Made by a program: the position numbers and the translations under genes
Shown: positions 6,858 to 14,797 of the stretch, piece by piece
Position numbering within the stretch: the first letter of the stretch is position 1
Layout of the letters: the number at the start of each line of letters is the position of its first letter
Notes under the pieces: model-generated
Databases searched by the model: none
Told to the model about the DNA's origin: nothing
The model's input: only the letters and a program-made list of their open reading frames with translations
Origin: Pseudomonas lurida
GTDB lineage: Bacteria > Pseudomonadota > Gammaproteobacteria > Pseudomonadales > Pseudomonadaceae
DNA length: 50,827 bases
Assembly: GCF_013522705.1 (NCBI RefSeq)
Contig: NZ_JAAMRE010000041.1
Coordinates: 1-50,827 of the forward strand
Direction: 5' to 3'

Positions 6858-7733
6858 ATGCGCCTGTTCGCTTATGTGCTTGGCCTGGCCCTGCTGTGCT
6901 GCCAGCCGGCACAGGCGCAGGTGCGCAGCTATGACCAGATGATCGCTGCCGGCGAAATCAACGTGGCGGTGTACCAGGACTTTGCCCCCTACAGTTTCCA
7001 GGACGGTGGCACCCCGCGCGGGGTCGACGTGGAGCTGGCCCAGGCCCTGGCCAAGGCGCTGGGGGTGCAGCTCAAGTTGATCTGGGTGCCGGCCGGGGAG
7101 AAGCTCGACGACGACCTGCGCGACTACATCTGGCGCGGCAGCCCGTTGCACAACCAGCAACTGGCCGACCTTATGATGCGTGCCCCCTACGATCACGATT
7201 ACGCGCAAAAGCGCAACGATCAGGGCGAGCTGGAAAATGCCCATGTGGTGATGTTCGGGCCGTACCAGAATGAACAATGGCAGGTGGCTTATGACCGGCG
7301 GCGCCTGGCCAGCTTCGCCAGCGTGGCGGTGTTCGAACGGCACCCGATCGGCGTCGAGGTCGACAGCGTACCGTCGTTCTACCTCACCTCGGTGTTCAAC
7401 GGCATGCTCGCCGCCAGGACCCATCACTACCCCGACGTGCCCCAGGCCTTTGCGGCGATGAAGGCCGGTGAGGTCGACGCCGTGATGGCGATGCGCGGCG
7501 AAGTTGACTGGCAGGTGCACGAGGCCCATGACCCGCAATTGGCCCTGGCTGAAAACGCCTACCCGAACCTGGGCAAGCAACGCTGGGAGATCGGCATGGC
7601 GGTGCACGAGAGCAATCGCCAGTTGGCCTATGCGGTGGAAGAAGCGCTGGAAAGCCTGATCCGTGACGGCGTGGTGCACGCCATCTATGCCCATTACGGC
7701 CTGCGCTACGAAGTGCCCGAGATGTATCAATAG
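6858..7733 (+). CDS. Quinoprotein dehydrogenase-associated periplasmic binding protein (MoxJ-like)
   Basis: 291 aa with a signal peptide (MRLFAYVLGLALLCCQPAQAQ). It has the bacterial family-3 solute-binding fold: INVAVYQDFAPYSFQDGGTP near the start, GVDVELAQALAKALGVQL, and FAAMKAGEVDAVMAMRGEVD in lobe 2. Relatives of the XoxJ/MoxJ group sit next to methanol and ethanol quinoproteins and are thought to help activate the apo-dehydrogenase rather than import a solute. No ABC permease partner is adjacent on this strand. Gap to the cytochrome is 3 bp and to the next gene 9 bp. Confidence 0.83.
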   Translation: MRLFAYVLGLALLCCQPAQAQVRSYDQMIAAGEINVAVYQDFAPYSFQDGGTPRGVDVELAQALAKALGVQLKLIWVPAGEKLDDDLRDYIWRGSPLHNQQLADLMMRAPYDHDYAQKRNDQGELENAHVVMFGPYQNEQWQVAYDRRRLASFASVAVFERHPIGVEVDSVPSFYLTSVFNGMLAARTHHYPDVPQAFAAMKAGEVDAVMAMRGEVDWQVHEAHDPQLALAENAYPNLGKQRWEIGMAVHESNRQLAYAVEEALESLIRDGVVHAIYAHYGLRYEVPEMYQ

Positions 7734-7742
7734 GAGCAGGCG

Positions 7743-8492
7743 ATGAACTGGCGACTGAGCTGCATCCTGGCTTGCTGGCTGCCGCTGGCGGCCCACGCCG
7801 TGGAGGTCGACCCGGTGCCGTCGGTGATGTGGGACTTCTATCACAAGCAGTTCCTGGCGCAGGCACCGTTCGTGTTCGACGACCGAGTCAAGCTGCTGGC
7901 GCCGCCATTCGCCGAAGATGCGCGCCAGGTGCCGCTGGAAATCGATGCGCGCGCCTTCAGCGGTCATGTGGTGAAAATCCTCGCCTGGGCCGAGCTCAAC
8001 CCATTGCCGAAAATCGTCGACTTCCAACCCAGGGCCGGCGTGCTGCCGTGGTTGTCGCTGCGCATTCGTGTCGAACAGGCCACGCCGTTGCGCGCCGCAG
8101 TGCTTACCGACGACGGCCTGTGGCATGTGGGCTCGACTCTGATTGACGCGGCCGGTGGCGGCTGCACCGCGCCCAGCGTGGTACGCACCCAGCCGGGTTG
8201 GGAAGAGCACATCGGCGAGGTGCTCGGCGGGCGCTACCCCCGTGGCGAATTCAGCCGCGTGCGCGTGCAGGTGGCGCACCCGATGGACAACGGCATGGTC
8301 AGCGGTATCCCCGAATTTTTTATCAATCATGCGCAACTGCGTGGTCAGGACGATCAGGTGCTGGCCGAGCTGGAGTTGTTCCCGGCGGTCAGTGAGAACC
8401 CCAACCTGGCCTTCGATATCGACGCGCCGGGACCCACTCGCCTGGTGCTGCGCGACAACAGCGGCAATGAGTTCGACGCGGCCATCCCCTGA
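7743..8492 (+). CDS. Quinoprotein dehydrogenase-associated SoxYZ-like carrier protein
   Basis: 249 aa, secreted (MNWRLSCILACWLPLAAHA). It fuses a SoxY-like domain (about 25-150) to a SoxZ-like domain (about 155-249). The SoxY part ends in DAAGGGCTAPS, where C141 corresponds to the swinging-arm cysteine that carries sulfur intermediates in SoxYZ. In this family the motif is internal because of the fusion. The real substrate is not known; the locus has no other thiosulfate oxidation genes. Together with the hydrolase that follows, it forms a proposed quinoprotein relay. Confidence 0.82.
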   Translation: MNWRLSCILACWLPLAAHAVEVDPVPSVMWDFYHKQFLAQAPFVFDDRVKLLAPPFAEDARQVPLEIDARAFSGHVVKILAWAELNPLPKIVDFQPRAGVLPWLSLRIRVEQATPLRAAVLTDDGLWHVGSTLIDAAGGGCTAPSVVRTQPGWEEHIGEVLGGRYPRGEFSRVRVQVAHPMDNGMVSGIPEFFINHAQLRGQDDQVLAELELFPAVSENPNLAFDIDAPGPTRLVLRDNSGNEFDAAIP

Positions 8493-8508
8493 CCAGAAGG
8501 AGCGCGCC

Positions 8509-9441
8509 ATGCGCTGGATTTTCCTGTTGTGCCTGGGCCTGAGCCTGCCGGCCCTGGCGGACCTGGACTACGCCCTCAAGCCCCGGCTGATCGCCGAAGA
8601 CACCTGGCTGCTTGAAGGCAGCACCGACAACTTCGCCAAAGCCAATGGCGGCAATATCGTCAACACTGCCTTTATCGTCACCGAGGCCGGCGTGGTGGTG
8701 ATCGACACCGGGCCGTCGCGGCGCTACGGCGAAGCCCTGCGTCAGGCCATCGCCCAGGTCACCTCCAAGCCGGTAATCCAGGTGCTGATCACGCATCATC
8801 ACCCCGACCACGCCCTGGGTAACCAGGCGTTCAAGGACGTGCCCATCGGTGCCCTGGCCGACACCGCGCGACTGCTGCAGGAGCAGGGCGACAGCATGGC
8901 CGAGAACCTCTACCGCATGGTCGGCGACTGGATGCGCGGCACCGAGGTGGTGCTGCCGACCCAGGTGCTGCAACCCGGTGTATTGAGCGTGGGCCAGCAT
9001 GACCTGCGTTTGCTTGCGCTGGCCGGGCATACCGGCGCCGATCTGGCCATTCTCGACCAGCGTACCGGCGTGCTGTTTGCCGGTGACCTGGTGTTCTACC
9101 AGCGCGCCCTCACCACGCCGCACAGCCCAGGGCTGGCGGTGTGGCTGGCCGACCTCGACACCCTGCAAGCCTTGCCCTGGCGCCTGATCGTGCCCGGCCA
9201 CGGTCCGGTGGCCGACGATGCACAGCCCTTCGCACAGATGCGCGACTACCTCACCTGGCTCGACCAACTCTTGCGCGACGGCGCGGCTCAGGGCAGCGCC
9301 ATGGCCGAGATGATCCGCAGCCCCATCCCTGAGCGTTTCGCCGCGATCAGCCTGAGCCGCTACGAACTGATCCGCAGCGTCAGCCACCTGTACCCGCGCT
9401 ACGAACGCGCGCAGATGCAACGGGTCGATACCCGCTACTAA
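8509..9441 (+). CDS. Quinoprotein relay system zinc metallohydrolase 1 (MBL fold, SoxH-like)
   Basis: 310 aa secreted metallo-beta-lactamase-fold protein. Signal peptide MRWIFLLCLGLSLPALA. The metal motif is H96-x-H98-x-D100-H101 (ITHHHPDHALGN), followed by LAGHTGADLAI, LFAGDLVF and VPGHGPVAD, which supply the remaining zinc ligands. The start ATG at 8509 has AAGGAGCG upstream; the frame is open further left but without a signal sequence. It resembles SoxH, a hydrolase acting on SoxYZ-bound groups, which fits the SoxYZ-like gene 16 bp before. Its true reaction is unknown. Confidence 0.85.
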   Translation: MRWIFLLCLGLSLPALADLDYALKPRLIAEDTWLLEGSTDNFAKANGGNIVNTAFIVTEAGVVVIDTGPSRRYGEALRQAIAQVTSKPVIQVLITHHHPDHALGNQAFKDVPIGALADTARLLQEQGDSMAENLYRMVGDWMRGTEVVLPTQVLQPGVLSVGQHDLRLLALAGHTGADLAILDQRTGVLFAGDLVFYQRALTTPHSPGLAVWLADLDTLQALPWRLIVPGHGPVADDAQPFAQMRDYLTWLDQLLRDGAAQGSAMAEMIRSPIPERFAAISLSRYELIRSVSHLYPRYERAQMQRVDTRY

Positions 9442-9510
9442 GGAACTAGCAATCTCGATACTGCGGTCAATTGTGACAACTGCCCCTGCGCCCAAGAATC
9501 GGCACCAGAC

Positions 9511-9525
9511 CGGGAAAATTTCCCG
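9511..9525. promoter_or_regulatory. Candidate operator, palindrome CGGGAAAATTTCCCG
   Basis: Perfect dyad around a central A, extended to CCGGGAAAATTTCCCGG. It lies 31 bp before the start codon of the PQQ dehydrogenase, where it would overlap the transcript start or early leader. That position suits a repressor or a gate on this gene. The similar copy is at 6223-6237. Confidence 0.5.
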
Positions 9526-9556
9526 GGTATAACAAAAAACCGCAGAGGTAGCCGTC

Positions 9557-11332
9557 ATGACCCAACCCGCCCGCCGCCAACCCTTCGCCTTGAGTGTGTT
9601 GCTCGGTGCCATCCTGTTATCCGGCCAGGCCATGGCCGCCGTGAGCGATCAGGACATTCTCCAGGACCCGAAAAACCCCGGGCAGATCGTCACCAACGGT
9701 CTGGGTGTGCAAGGCCAGCGCTACAGTCCGTTGGACACTCTGAATGTGGACAACGTCAAGGACCTGCGCCCGGTCTGGGCATTCTCCTTTGGCGGCGAGA
9801 AACAGCGTGGGCAGCAGGCGCAGCCGATGGTCAAGGACGGGGTGATGTACCTCACCGGCTCCTATTCGCGGGTGTTCGCGGTGGACGCGCGCACCGGCAA
9901 GAAACTCTGGCAGTACGATGCGCGTCTGCCGGATGACATCCGCCCCTGCTGCGACGTGATCAACCGAGGGGTGGCGCTGTACGGCGACCTGGTGTTCTTC
10001 GGCACCCTGGACGCCAAACTGGTGGCCTTGAACAAAGACACCGGCAAGGTGGTGTGGAGCAAACGCGTGGCCGACCACAAGGAAGGCTATTCCATCAGCG
10101 CCGCGCCGCTGGTGGTCAACGGCAAGCTGATCACCGGCGTGGCCGGCGGCGAATTCGGCGTGGTGGGCAAGATCGAAGCCTACGACCCGAAAAACGGTGA
10201 CCTGCTGTGGACCCGGCCGACTGTCGAAGGCCACATGGGCTATGTGTACAAGGACGGCAAGGCCGTGGAAAACGGTATCTCCGGCGGCGAAGCGGGCAAG
10301 ACCTGGCCGGGCGATCTGTGGAAGACCGGCGGCGCGGCGCCGTGGCTGGGCGGCTACTACGACCCGGAAACCAACCTGCTGTTGTTCGGCACCGGTAACC
10401 CGGCGCCATGGAACTCGCACCTGCGCCCCGGCGACAACCTCTATTCCTCGTCGCGCCTGGCGCTGAACCCGGACGACGGCAGCATCAAATGGCACTTCCA
10501 AAGCACGCCCCACGACGGCTGGGACTATGACGGCGTCAACGAGCTGATCTCCTTCAACTACACCGAAGGCGGCAAAGAAATCAAAGCAGCGGCCACGGCG
10601 GACCGCAACGGTTTCTTCTATGTGCTGGACCGCACCAACGGCAAGTTCATCCGCGGTTTCCCGTTTGTCGACAAGATCACCTGGGCCACCGGCCTGGATA
10701 AGAACGGCCGGCCGATCTACAACGAAGCCAGCCGCCCCGGCGCTCCGGGCAGCGAAGCCAAGGGCACGTCGGTGTTCGTTGCGCCGGCCTTCCTCGGCGC
10801 GAAAAACTGGATGCCGATGGCCTACAACCGCGACACCGGCCTGTTCTATGTGCCGTCCAACGAGTGGGGCATGGACATGTGGAACGAAGGCATCGCCTAC
10901 AAAAAAGGCGCGGCGTTCCTCGGCGCCGGGTTCACCATCAAACCGTTGAACGAAGACTACATCGGCGTGCTGCGCGCCATTGATCCGGTGAGCGGCAAGG
11001 AAGTCTGGCGGCATAAAAACTTCGCGCCGCTGTGGGGTGGCGTGCTCACGACCAAGGGCAACCTGGTGTTCACCGGCACGCCGGAAGGTTTCCTGCAGGC
11101 CTTCAACGCCAAGACCGGCGAGAAAGTCTGGGAATTCCAGACCGGCTCCGGCGTGCTCGGCTCGCCGATTACCTGGGACATGGACGGCGAGCAGTATGTC
11201 TCGGTGGTCTCCGGGTGGGGCGGCGCGGTGCCGCTGTGGGGCGGTGAAGTGGCCAAGCGCATCAAGGACTTCAACCAGGGCGGCATGCTCTGGACCTTCA
11301 AGTTGCCCAAAGACCTGGTGGCCAAGCACTAG
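9557..11332 (+). CDS. pedH: PQQ-dependent alcohol dehydrogenase, lanthanide type (PedH-like)
   Basis: 591 aa periplasmic quinoprotein with a cleaved signal peptide (ends GQAMAA-VSDQ). The eight-bladed W-propeller carries the vicinal cysteine pair RPCCDVINRG that stacks on PQQ. The catalytic segment is HDGWDYDGVNE: D323 is the catalytic Asp and D325, two residues on, is the extra carboxylate found in lanthanide enzymes (XoxF, PedH); calcium enzymes (MxaF, ExaA, PedE) have Ala or Ser there. It oxidises alcohols and aldehydes such as ethanol and 2-phenylethanol. It is the only quinoprotein dehydrogenase in this locus. Electrons probably go to the cytochrome at 6393-6854. Confidence 0.88.
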   Translation: MTQPARRQPFALSVLLGAILLSGQAMAAVSDQDILQDPKNPGQIVTNGLGVQGQRYSPLDTLNVDNVKDLRPVWAFSFGGEKQRGQQAQPMVKDGVMYLTGSYSRVFAVDARTGKKLWQYDARLPDDIRPCCDVINRGVALYGDLVFFGTLDAKLVALNKDTGKVVWSKRVADHKEGYSISAAPLVVNGKLITGVAGGEFGVVGKIEAYDPKNGDLLWTRPTVEGHMGYVYKDGKAVENGISGGEAGKTWPGDLWKTGGAAPWLGGYYDPETNLLLFGTGNPAPWNSHLRPGDNLYSSSRLALNPDDGSIKWHFQSTPHDGWDYDGVNELISFNYTEGGKEIKAAATADRNGFFYVLDRTNGKFIRGFPFVDKITWATGLDKNGRPIYNEASRPGAPGSEAKGTSVFVAPAFLGAKNWMPMAYNRDTGLFYVPSNEWGMDMWNEGIAYKKGAAFLGAGFTIKPLNEDYIGVLRAIDPVSGKEVWRHKNFAPLWGGVLTTKGNLVFTGTPEGFLQAFNAKTGEKVWEFQTGSGVLGSPITWDMDGEQYVSVVSGWGGAVPLWGGEVAKRIKDFNQGGMLWTFKLPKDLVAKH

Positions 11333-11453
11333 GTCTACGACCAAATGAGCAACGCCCCCCTGCCAACGGCGCATTCGCCCTGCCGTGGGGGCACCTTACT
11401 ATCGGGTGATCGCCTGTTGATCGACAGGCCCGGACCCAGACAGAGGCTTCAAC

Positions 11454-12974
11454 ATGATCTACGCACAACCTGGCACCCCTGGCGCCATCGTCAGCTTCAA
11501 GCAGCGCTATGGTAATTACATCGGCGGCGAGTTCGTCGCGCCGCTCAACGGCGAGTACTTCACCAACACTTCGCCCGTCACCGGTGAAGTGATCGCCGAA
11601 TTCCCGCGCTCCAGCGCCGCCGATATCGACAAGGCCCTGGACGCCGCCCATGCCGCCGCCGATGCCTGGGGCAAGACCTCGGCCCAGGACCGCGCCCTGG
11701 TGCTGCTGAAAATCGCCGACCGTATCGAGCACAACCTCGAAGTGCTTGCCGTGGCCGAAACCTGGGACAACGGCAAGGCCGTGCGCGAAACCCTCAACGC
11801 CGACGTGCCGCTGGCCGCCGACCATTTCCGCTATTTCGCCGGCTGCATCCGCGCCCAGGAAGGCGGCGCCGCCGAGATCAACGAACACACCGCCGCTTAC
11901 CACTTCCACGAACCACTGGGCGTGGTCGGCCAGATCATTCCGTGGAACTTCCCGCTGCTGATGGCCGCGTGGAAACTCGCTCCGGCCCTGGCCGCCGGGA
12001 ACTGCATCGTGCTCAAGCCGGCCGAGCAGACGCCGCTGTCGATCATGGTGTTTGCCGAGTTGATCAATGACCTGCTGCCACCGGGCGTGCTGAACATCGT
12101 CCAGGGCTTTGGCCGCGAAGCCGGGGAGGCGCTGGCCACCAGCAAGCGCATCGCCAAGATCGCCTTTACCGGCTCCACGCCGATTGGCGCGCACATCATG
12201 CATGCGGCCGCCGAGAACATCATCCCGTCCACCGTAGAGCTGGGTGGCAAGTCACCGAATATCTTCTTTGAAGACATCATGCGTGCCGAACCCCAGTTCA
12301 TCGAAAAAGCCGCCGAGGGCCTGGTGCTGGCGTTTTTCAACCAGGGCGAAGTGTGCACCTGCCCGTCGCGGGCGCTCGTGCAGGAGTCGATCTACGAGCC
12401 GTTCATGGCCGAGGTGATGAAGAAGATCGTCAAGATCAAGCGTGGCAATCCACTGGACACCGAGACCATGGTCGGCGCTCAGGCGTCCGAGCAGCAATAC
12501 GACAAGATCCTGTCCTACCTCAAGATTGCCCAGGAGGAGGGCGCCGAGCTGCTCACCGGCGGCGCGGCCGAGCACCTGGAGGGCGACCTGTCCAGCGGTT
12601 ACTACATCCAGCCGACCCTGCTCAAGGGCCATAACAAGATGCGCGTGTTCCAGGAGGAAATCTTCGGCCCGGTGGTGGGCATCACCACGTTCAAGGACGA
12701 AGCCGAAGCCCTGGCCATCGCCAACGACAGCGAATTCGGCCTGGGCGCCGGGCTGTGGACCCGCGACATCAACCGTGCGTACCGCATGGGCCGGGCGATC
12801 AAGGCCGGTCGGGTGTGGACCAACTGCTATCACCTGTACCCGGCGCATGCGGCGTTCGGCGGCTACAAGAAGTCGGGCGTGGGACGTGAGAACCACAAGA
12901 TGATGCTGGACCACTACCAGCAGACCAAGAACCTGCTGGTGAGCTACGACATCAACCCGTTGGGGTTCTTCTGA
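11454..12974 (+). CDS. exaC: NAD+-dependent aldehyde dehydrogenase (ExaC/PedI-like)
   Basis: 506 aa cytoplasmic enzyme oxidising acetaldehyde and other aldehydes formed by the quinoprotein. Seen are the nucleotide-site motif IIPWNFPLLMAAWKLAP, GFGREAGEALATS, the base-containing STVELGGKSPNIFF, and the catalytic Cys301 in FNQGEVCTCPSR. Length matches ExaC of P. aeruginosa. It follows the dehydrogenase after 121 bp, which contain the run CTTACTATCGGGTGATCG but no clear copy of the locus motifs, so it may have its own promoter. Confidence 0.9.
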   Translation: MIYAQPGTPGAIVSFKQRYGNYIGGEFVAPLNGEYFTNTSPVTGEVIAEFPRSSAADIDKALDAAHAAADAWGKTSAQDRALVLLKIADRIEHNLEVLAVAETWDNGKAVRETLNADVPLAADHFRYFAGCIRAQEGGAAEINEHTAAYHFHEPLGVVGQIIPWNFPLLMAAWKLAPALAAGNCIVLKPAEQTPLSIMVFAELINDLLPPGVLNIVQGFGREAGEALATSKRIAKIAFTGSTPIGAHIMHAAAENIIPSTVELGGKSPNIFFEDIMRAEPQFIEKAAEGLVLAFFNQGEVCTCPSRALVQESIYEPFMAEVMKKIVKIKRGNPLDTETMVGAQASEQQYDKILSYLKIAQEEGAELLTGGAAEHLEGDLSSGYYIQPTLLKGHNKMRVFQEEIFGPVVGITTFKDEAEALAIANDSEFGLGAGLWTRDINRAYRMGRAIKAGRVWTNCYHLYPAHAAFGGYKKSGVGRENHKMMLDHYQQTKNLLVSYDINPLGFF

Positions 12975-12997
12975 TTTTCTAATTGCAATGCGACCCA

Positions 12998-13080
12998 GTG
13001 TGGGAGGGGGGCTTGCCCCCGATGAGGGAGTGTCAGCTTAAACAGTTGTGACTGACACACCGCCATCGGGGGCAAGCCCC
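12998..13080. repeat. REP doublet (inverted pair) after the aldehyde dehydrogenase gene
   Basis: GTGGGAGGGGGGCTTGCCCC at the left and CATCGGGGGCAAGCCCC at the right are opposite copies of the common REP. Between them GTGTCAG (13030-13036) and CTGACAC (13052-13058) form a smaller dyad. It probably acts as an end-of-transcript structure. Confidence 0.8.
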
Positions 13081-13291
13081 GATGCCAGTCAGTTAAGGAG
13101 GACCAGTACCCTGTGGCGAGCGGGCTTGCCCCGCGTTGGGCTGCGCAGCAGCCCTCAATAGGAGCGTCGCAGTATGCCAGGCAGCTCCGGGACTATGTTT
13201 TGGGGCTGCTTCGCAGCCCAACGCGGGGCAAGCCCGCTCGCCACAGGGTACTGGTTGCCCGTTCCGTCTCTTAACTGACCGGCATTGGGGC
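13076..13291. repeat. Long nested inverted repeat between exaC and pqqA
   Basis: Arms 13103-13154 and 13203-13254 (52 bases each) are reverse complements with a single mismatch and are separated by 48 bases. The arms carry GTGGCGAGCGGGCTTGCCCC, a second REP type of this genus. Outside them, GATGCCAGTCAGTTAAG on the left and CTTAACTGACCGGCATT on the right pair again imperfectly. The whole 216-bp block could fold as one long hairpin. The rest of the interval up to 13434 shows no gene. Confidence 0.85.
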
Positions 13292-13434
13292 AAGCGCCAT
13301 ACCATAGTTTTGCTCCCTGTACATTCGCGACCAATGCACTGCGGTATTTACTTCGAAAGTAGCATTCGCACCCCCATCCCCCCATGCACTAATGCGTTTA
13401 CCGGAATCTTCCGGCACAACAAGAGGACTCTCCC

Positions 13435-13506
13435 ATGTGGACCAAACCCGCCTTCACCGACCTGCGTATCGGCTTTGAAGTGACCATGTACTTCGCCAGC
13501 CGTTGA
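13435..13506 (+). CDS. pqqA: PqqA, precursor peptide of pyrroloquinoline quinone (orphan copy)
   Basis: A 23-residue peptide beginning MWTKPAFTDLRIGFE and ending in SR. The residues that are joined to make PQQ, E15 and Y19 (E-V-T-M-Y), are both present. It is nearly identical to the classical Pseudomonas PqqA, with small changes at positions 7 and 22. AAGAGGACT lies just upstream as ribosome site. No pqqBCDE genes are within the window, so this is a stand-alone copy beside the PQQ enzyme, and a second pqqA with the biosynthetic operon is expected elsewhere. A G+C-rich hairpin follows at 13514. Confidence 0.9.
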   Translation: MWTKPAFTDLRIGFEVTMYFASR

Positions 13507-13513
13507 TTCAAAC

Positions 13514-13536
13514 CCGGCCAGCCCAGTGCTGGCCGG
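13514..13536 (+). terminator. Hairpin after pqqA
   Basis: CCGGCCAGC and GCTGGCCGG form a perfect 9-bp stem with a 5-base loop, starting 7 bases after the pqqA stop. There is no T run, so it is either an inefficient terminator or an mRNA 3-prime stabiliser for the tiny transcript. Confidence 0.6.
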
Positions 13537-13633
13537 TGCGCTATTGGGAATGACCCTTTGGTCTGATTGCAAACGCCTGCGGATCGGTTAGTGTGGAGCG
13601 CATCTTCCAAAAATAATAAGAACAGGCTTTCCA

Positions 13634-14797
13634 ATGAGCCCCAACCTGAGCCTCCTGCGTAAATTCGTCTCGCCTGAAATCATCTTCGGTGCCGGTTGCC
13701 GGCATAACGTCGGCAACTACGCCAAAACCTTCGGTGCGCGCAAAGTACTGGTGGTCAGCGACCCCGGTGTGATCGCCGCCGGCTGGGTCGCCGACGTGGA
13801 AGCCAGCCTGCAGGCCATCGGCATCGACTACTGCCTGTACAGCGCGGTGTCGCCCAATCCGCGCGTGGAGGAGGTGATGCTCGGCGCCGAGGTGTACCGG
13901 GAAAACCATTGCGATGTGATTGTCGCCATCGGCGGTGGCAGCCCCATGGACTGCGGCAAGGCCATCGGCATTGTGGTGGCCCATGGGCGCAGCATTCTGG
14001 ACTTCGAAGGCGTGGACACCATCCGCGTGCCCAGCCCGCCGCTGATCCTGATCCCGACCACCGCCGGTACCTCGGCGGATGTGTCGCAGTTCGTGATTAT
14101 TTCCAACCAGCAGGAACGCATGAAGTTCTCCATCGTCAGCAAGGCGGTGGTGCCGGATGTGTCGCTGATCGACCCGGAAACCACCGCCAGCATGGACCCG
14201 TTCCTGTCCGCCTGCACCGGCATCGACGCATTGGTGCATGCCATCGAGGCGTTCGTATCCACCGGCCATGGCCCGCTCACCGATCCCCATGCCCTGGAGG
14301 CCATGCGATTGATCAACGGCAACCTGGTGCAGATGATCGCCAACCCCACGGACATTGCCCTGCGCGAGAAGATCATGCTCGGCAGCATGCAGGCCGGGCT
14401 GGCGTTTTCCAATGCGATCCTTGGCGCGGTGCATGCCATGTCCCACAGCCTCGGCGGCTTTCTCGACCTACCCCATGGCCTGTGCAACGCGGTGCTGGTC
14501 GAGCATGTGGTGGCGTTCAACTACAACTCGGCGCCGGAGCGCTTCAAGGTGATTGCCGAGACCTTCGGCATCGACTGCCGAGGCCTGAACCATCGGCAGA
14601 TCTGCGCGCGGCTGGTGGAACACCTGATTGCGCTCAAGCACGCCATCGGCTTTCATGAAACCCTCGGCCTGCACGGTGTGCGGGTGGCGGATATTCCATT
14701 CCTGTCCCAGCATGCGATGCACGACCCGTGCATCCTCACCAACCCGCGCGAGTCGAGCCAGCGTGACGTTGAGGTCGTGTATGGCGAAGCTCTCTGA
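13634..14797 (+). CDS. ercA: Iron-containing alcohol dehydrogenase (ErcA-like)
   Basis: 387 aa group III (iron-activated) alcohol dehydrogenase. The nucleotide motif is IVAIGGGSPMDCGKAIG; metal ligands are expected in LIDPETTASMD, TGIDALVHAIEAF, AVHAMSHSLGGFLDLPHG and the H of LSQHAMHDPC. In P. aeruginosa ErcA is needed for ethanol growth in a regulatory rather than a bulk catalytic way. Here it overlaps the following kinase gene by 17 bp, and that tight coupling supports a signalling role. The start MSPNLSLLRK is preceded by a weak ribosome site. Confidence 0.87.
   Translation: MSPNLSLLRKFVSPEIIFGAGCRHNVGNYAKTFGARKVLVVSDPGVIAAGWVADVEASLQAIGIDYCLYSAVSPNPRVEEVMLGAEVYRENHCDVIVAIGGGSPMDCGKAIGIVVAHGRSILDFEGVDTIRVPSPPLILIPTTAGTSADVSQFVIISNQQERMKFSIVSKAVVPDVSLIDPETTASMDPFLSACTGIDALVHAIEAFVSTGHGPLTDPHALEAMRLINGNLVQMIANPTDIALREKIMLGSMQAGLAFSNAILGAVHAMSHSLGGFLDLPHGLCNAVLVEHVVAFNYNSAPERFKVIAETFGIDCRGLNHRQICARLVEHLIALKHAIGFHETLGLHGVRVADIPFLSQHAMHDPCILTNPRESSQRDVEVVYGEAL

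Noticed and set aside
5979..8510. Open frame of 843 codons on the minus strand opposite the cytochrome and relay genes
   Set aside because: It is antisense to four well-recognised genes with signal peptides and motifs. Its composition is rich in His, Gln, Arg and Val, as expected from the complement of G+C-biased codons.
9617..11374. Open frame of 585 codons opposite the PQQ dehydrogenase
   Set aside because: A mirror of a certain gene caused by codon bias; no motif and no ribosome site.
14628..14780. Longer start of the hybrid kinase
   Set aside because: It lies inside ercA. The ATG at 14781 starts the coiled-coil region and gives a normal 17-bp overlap.
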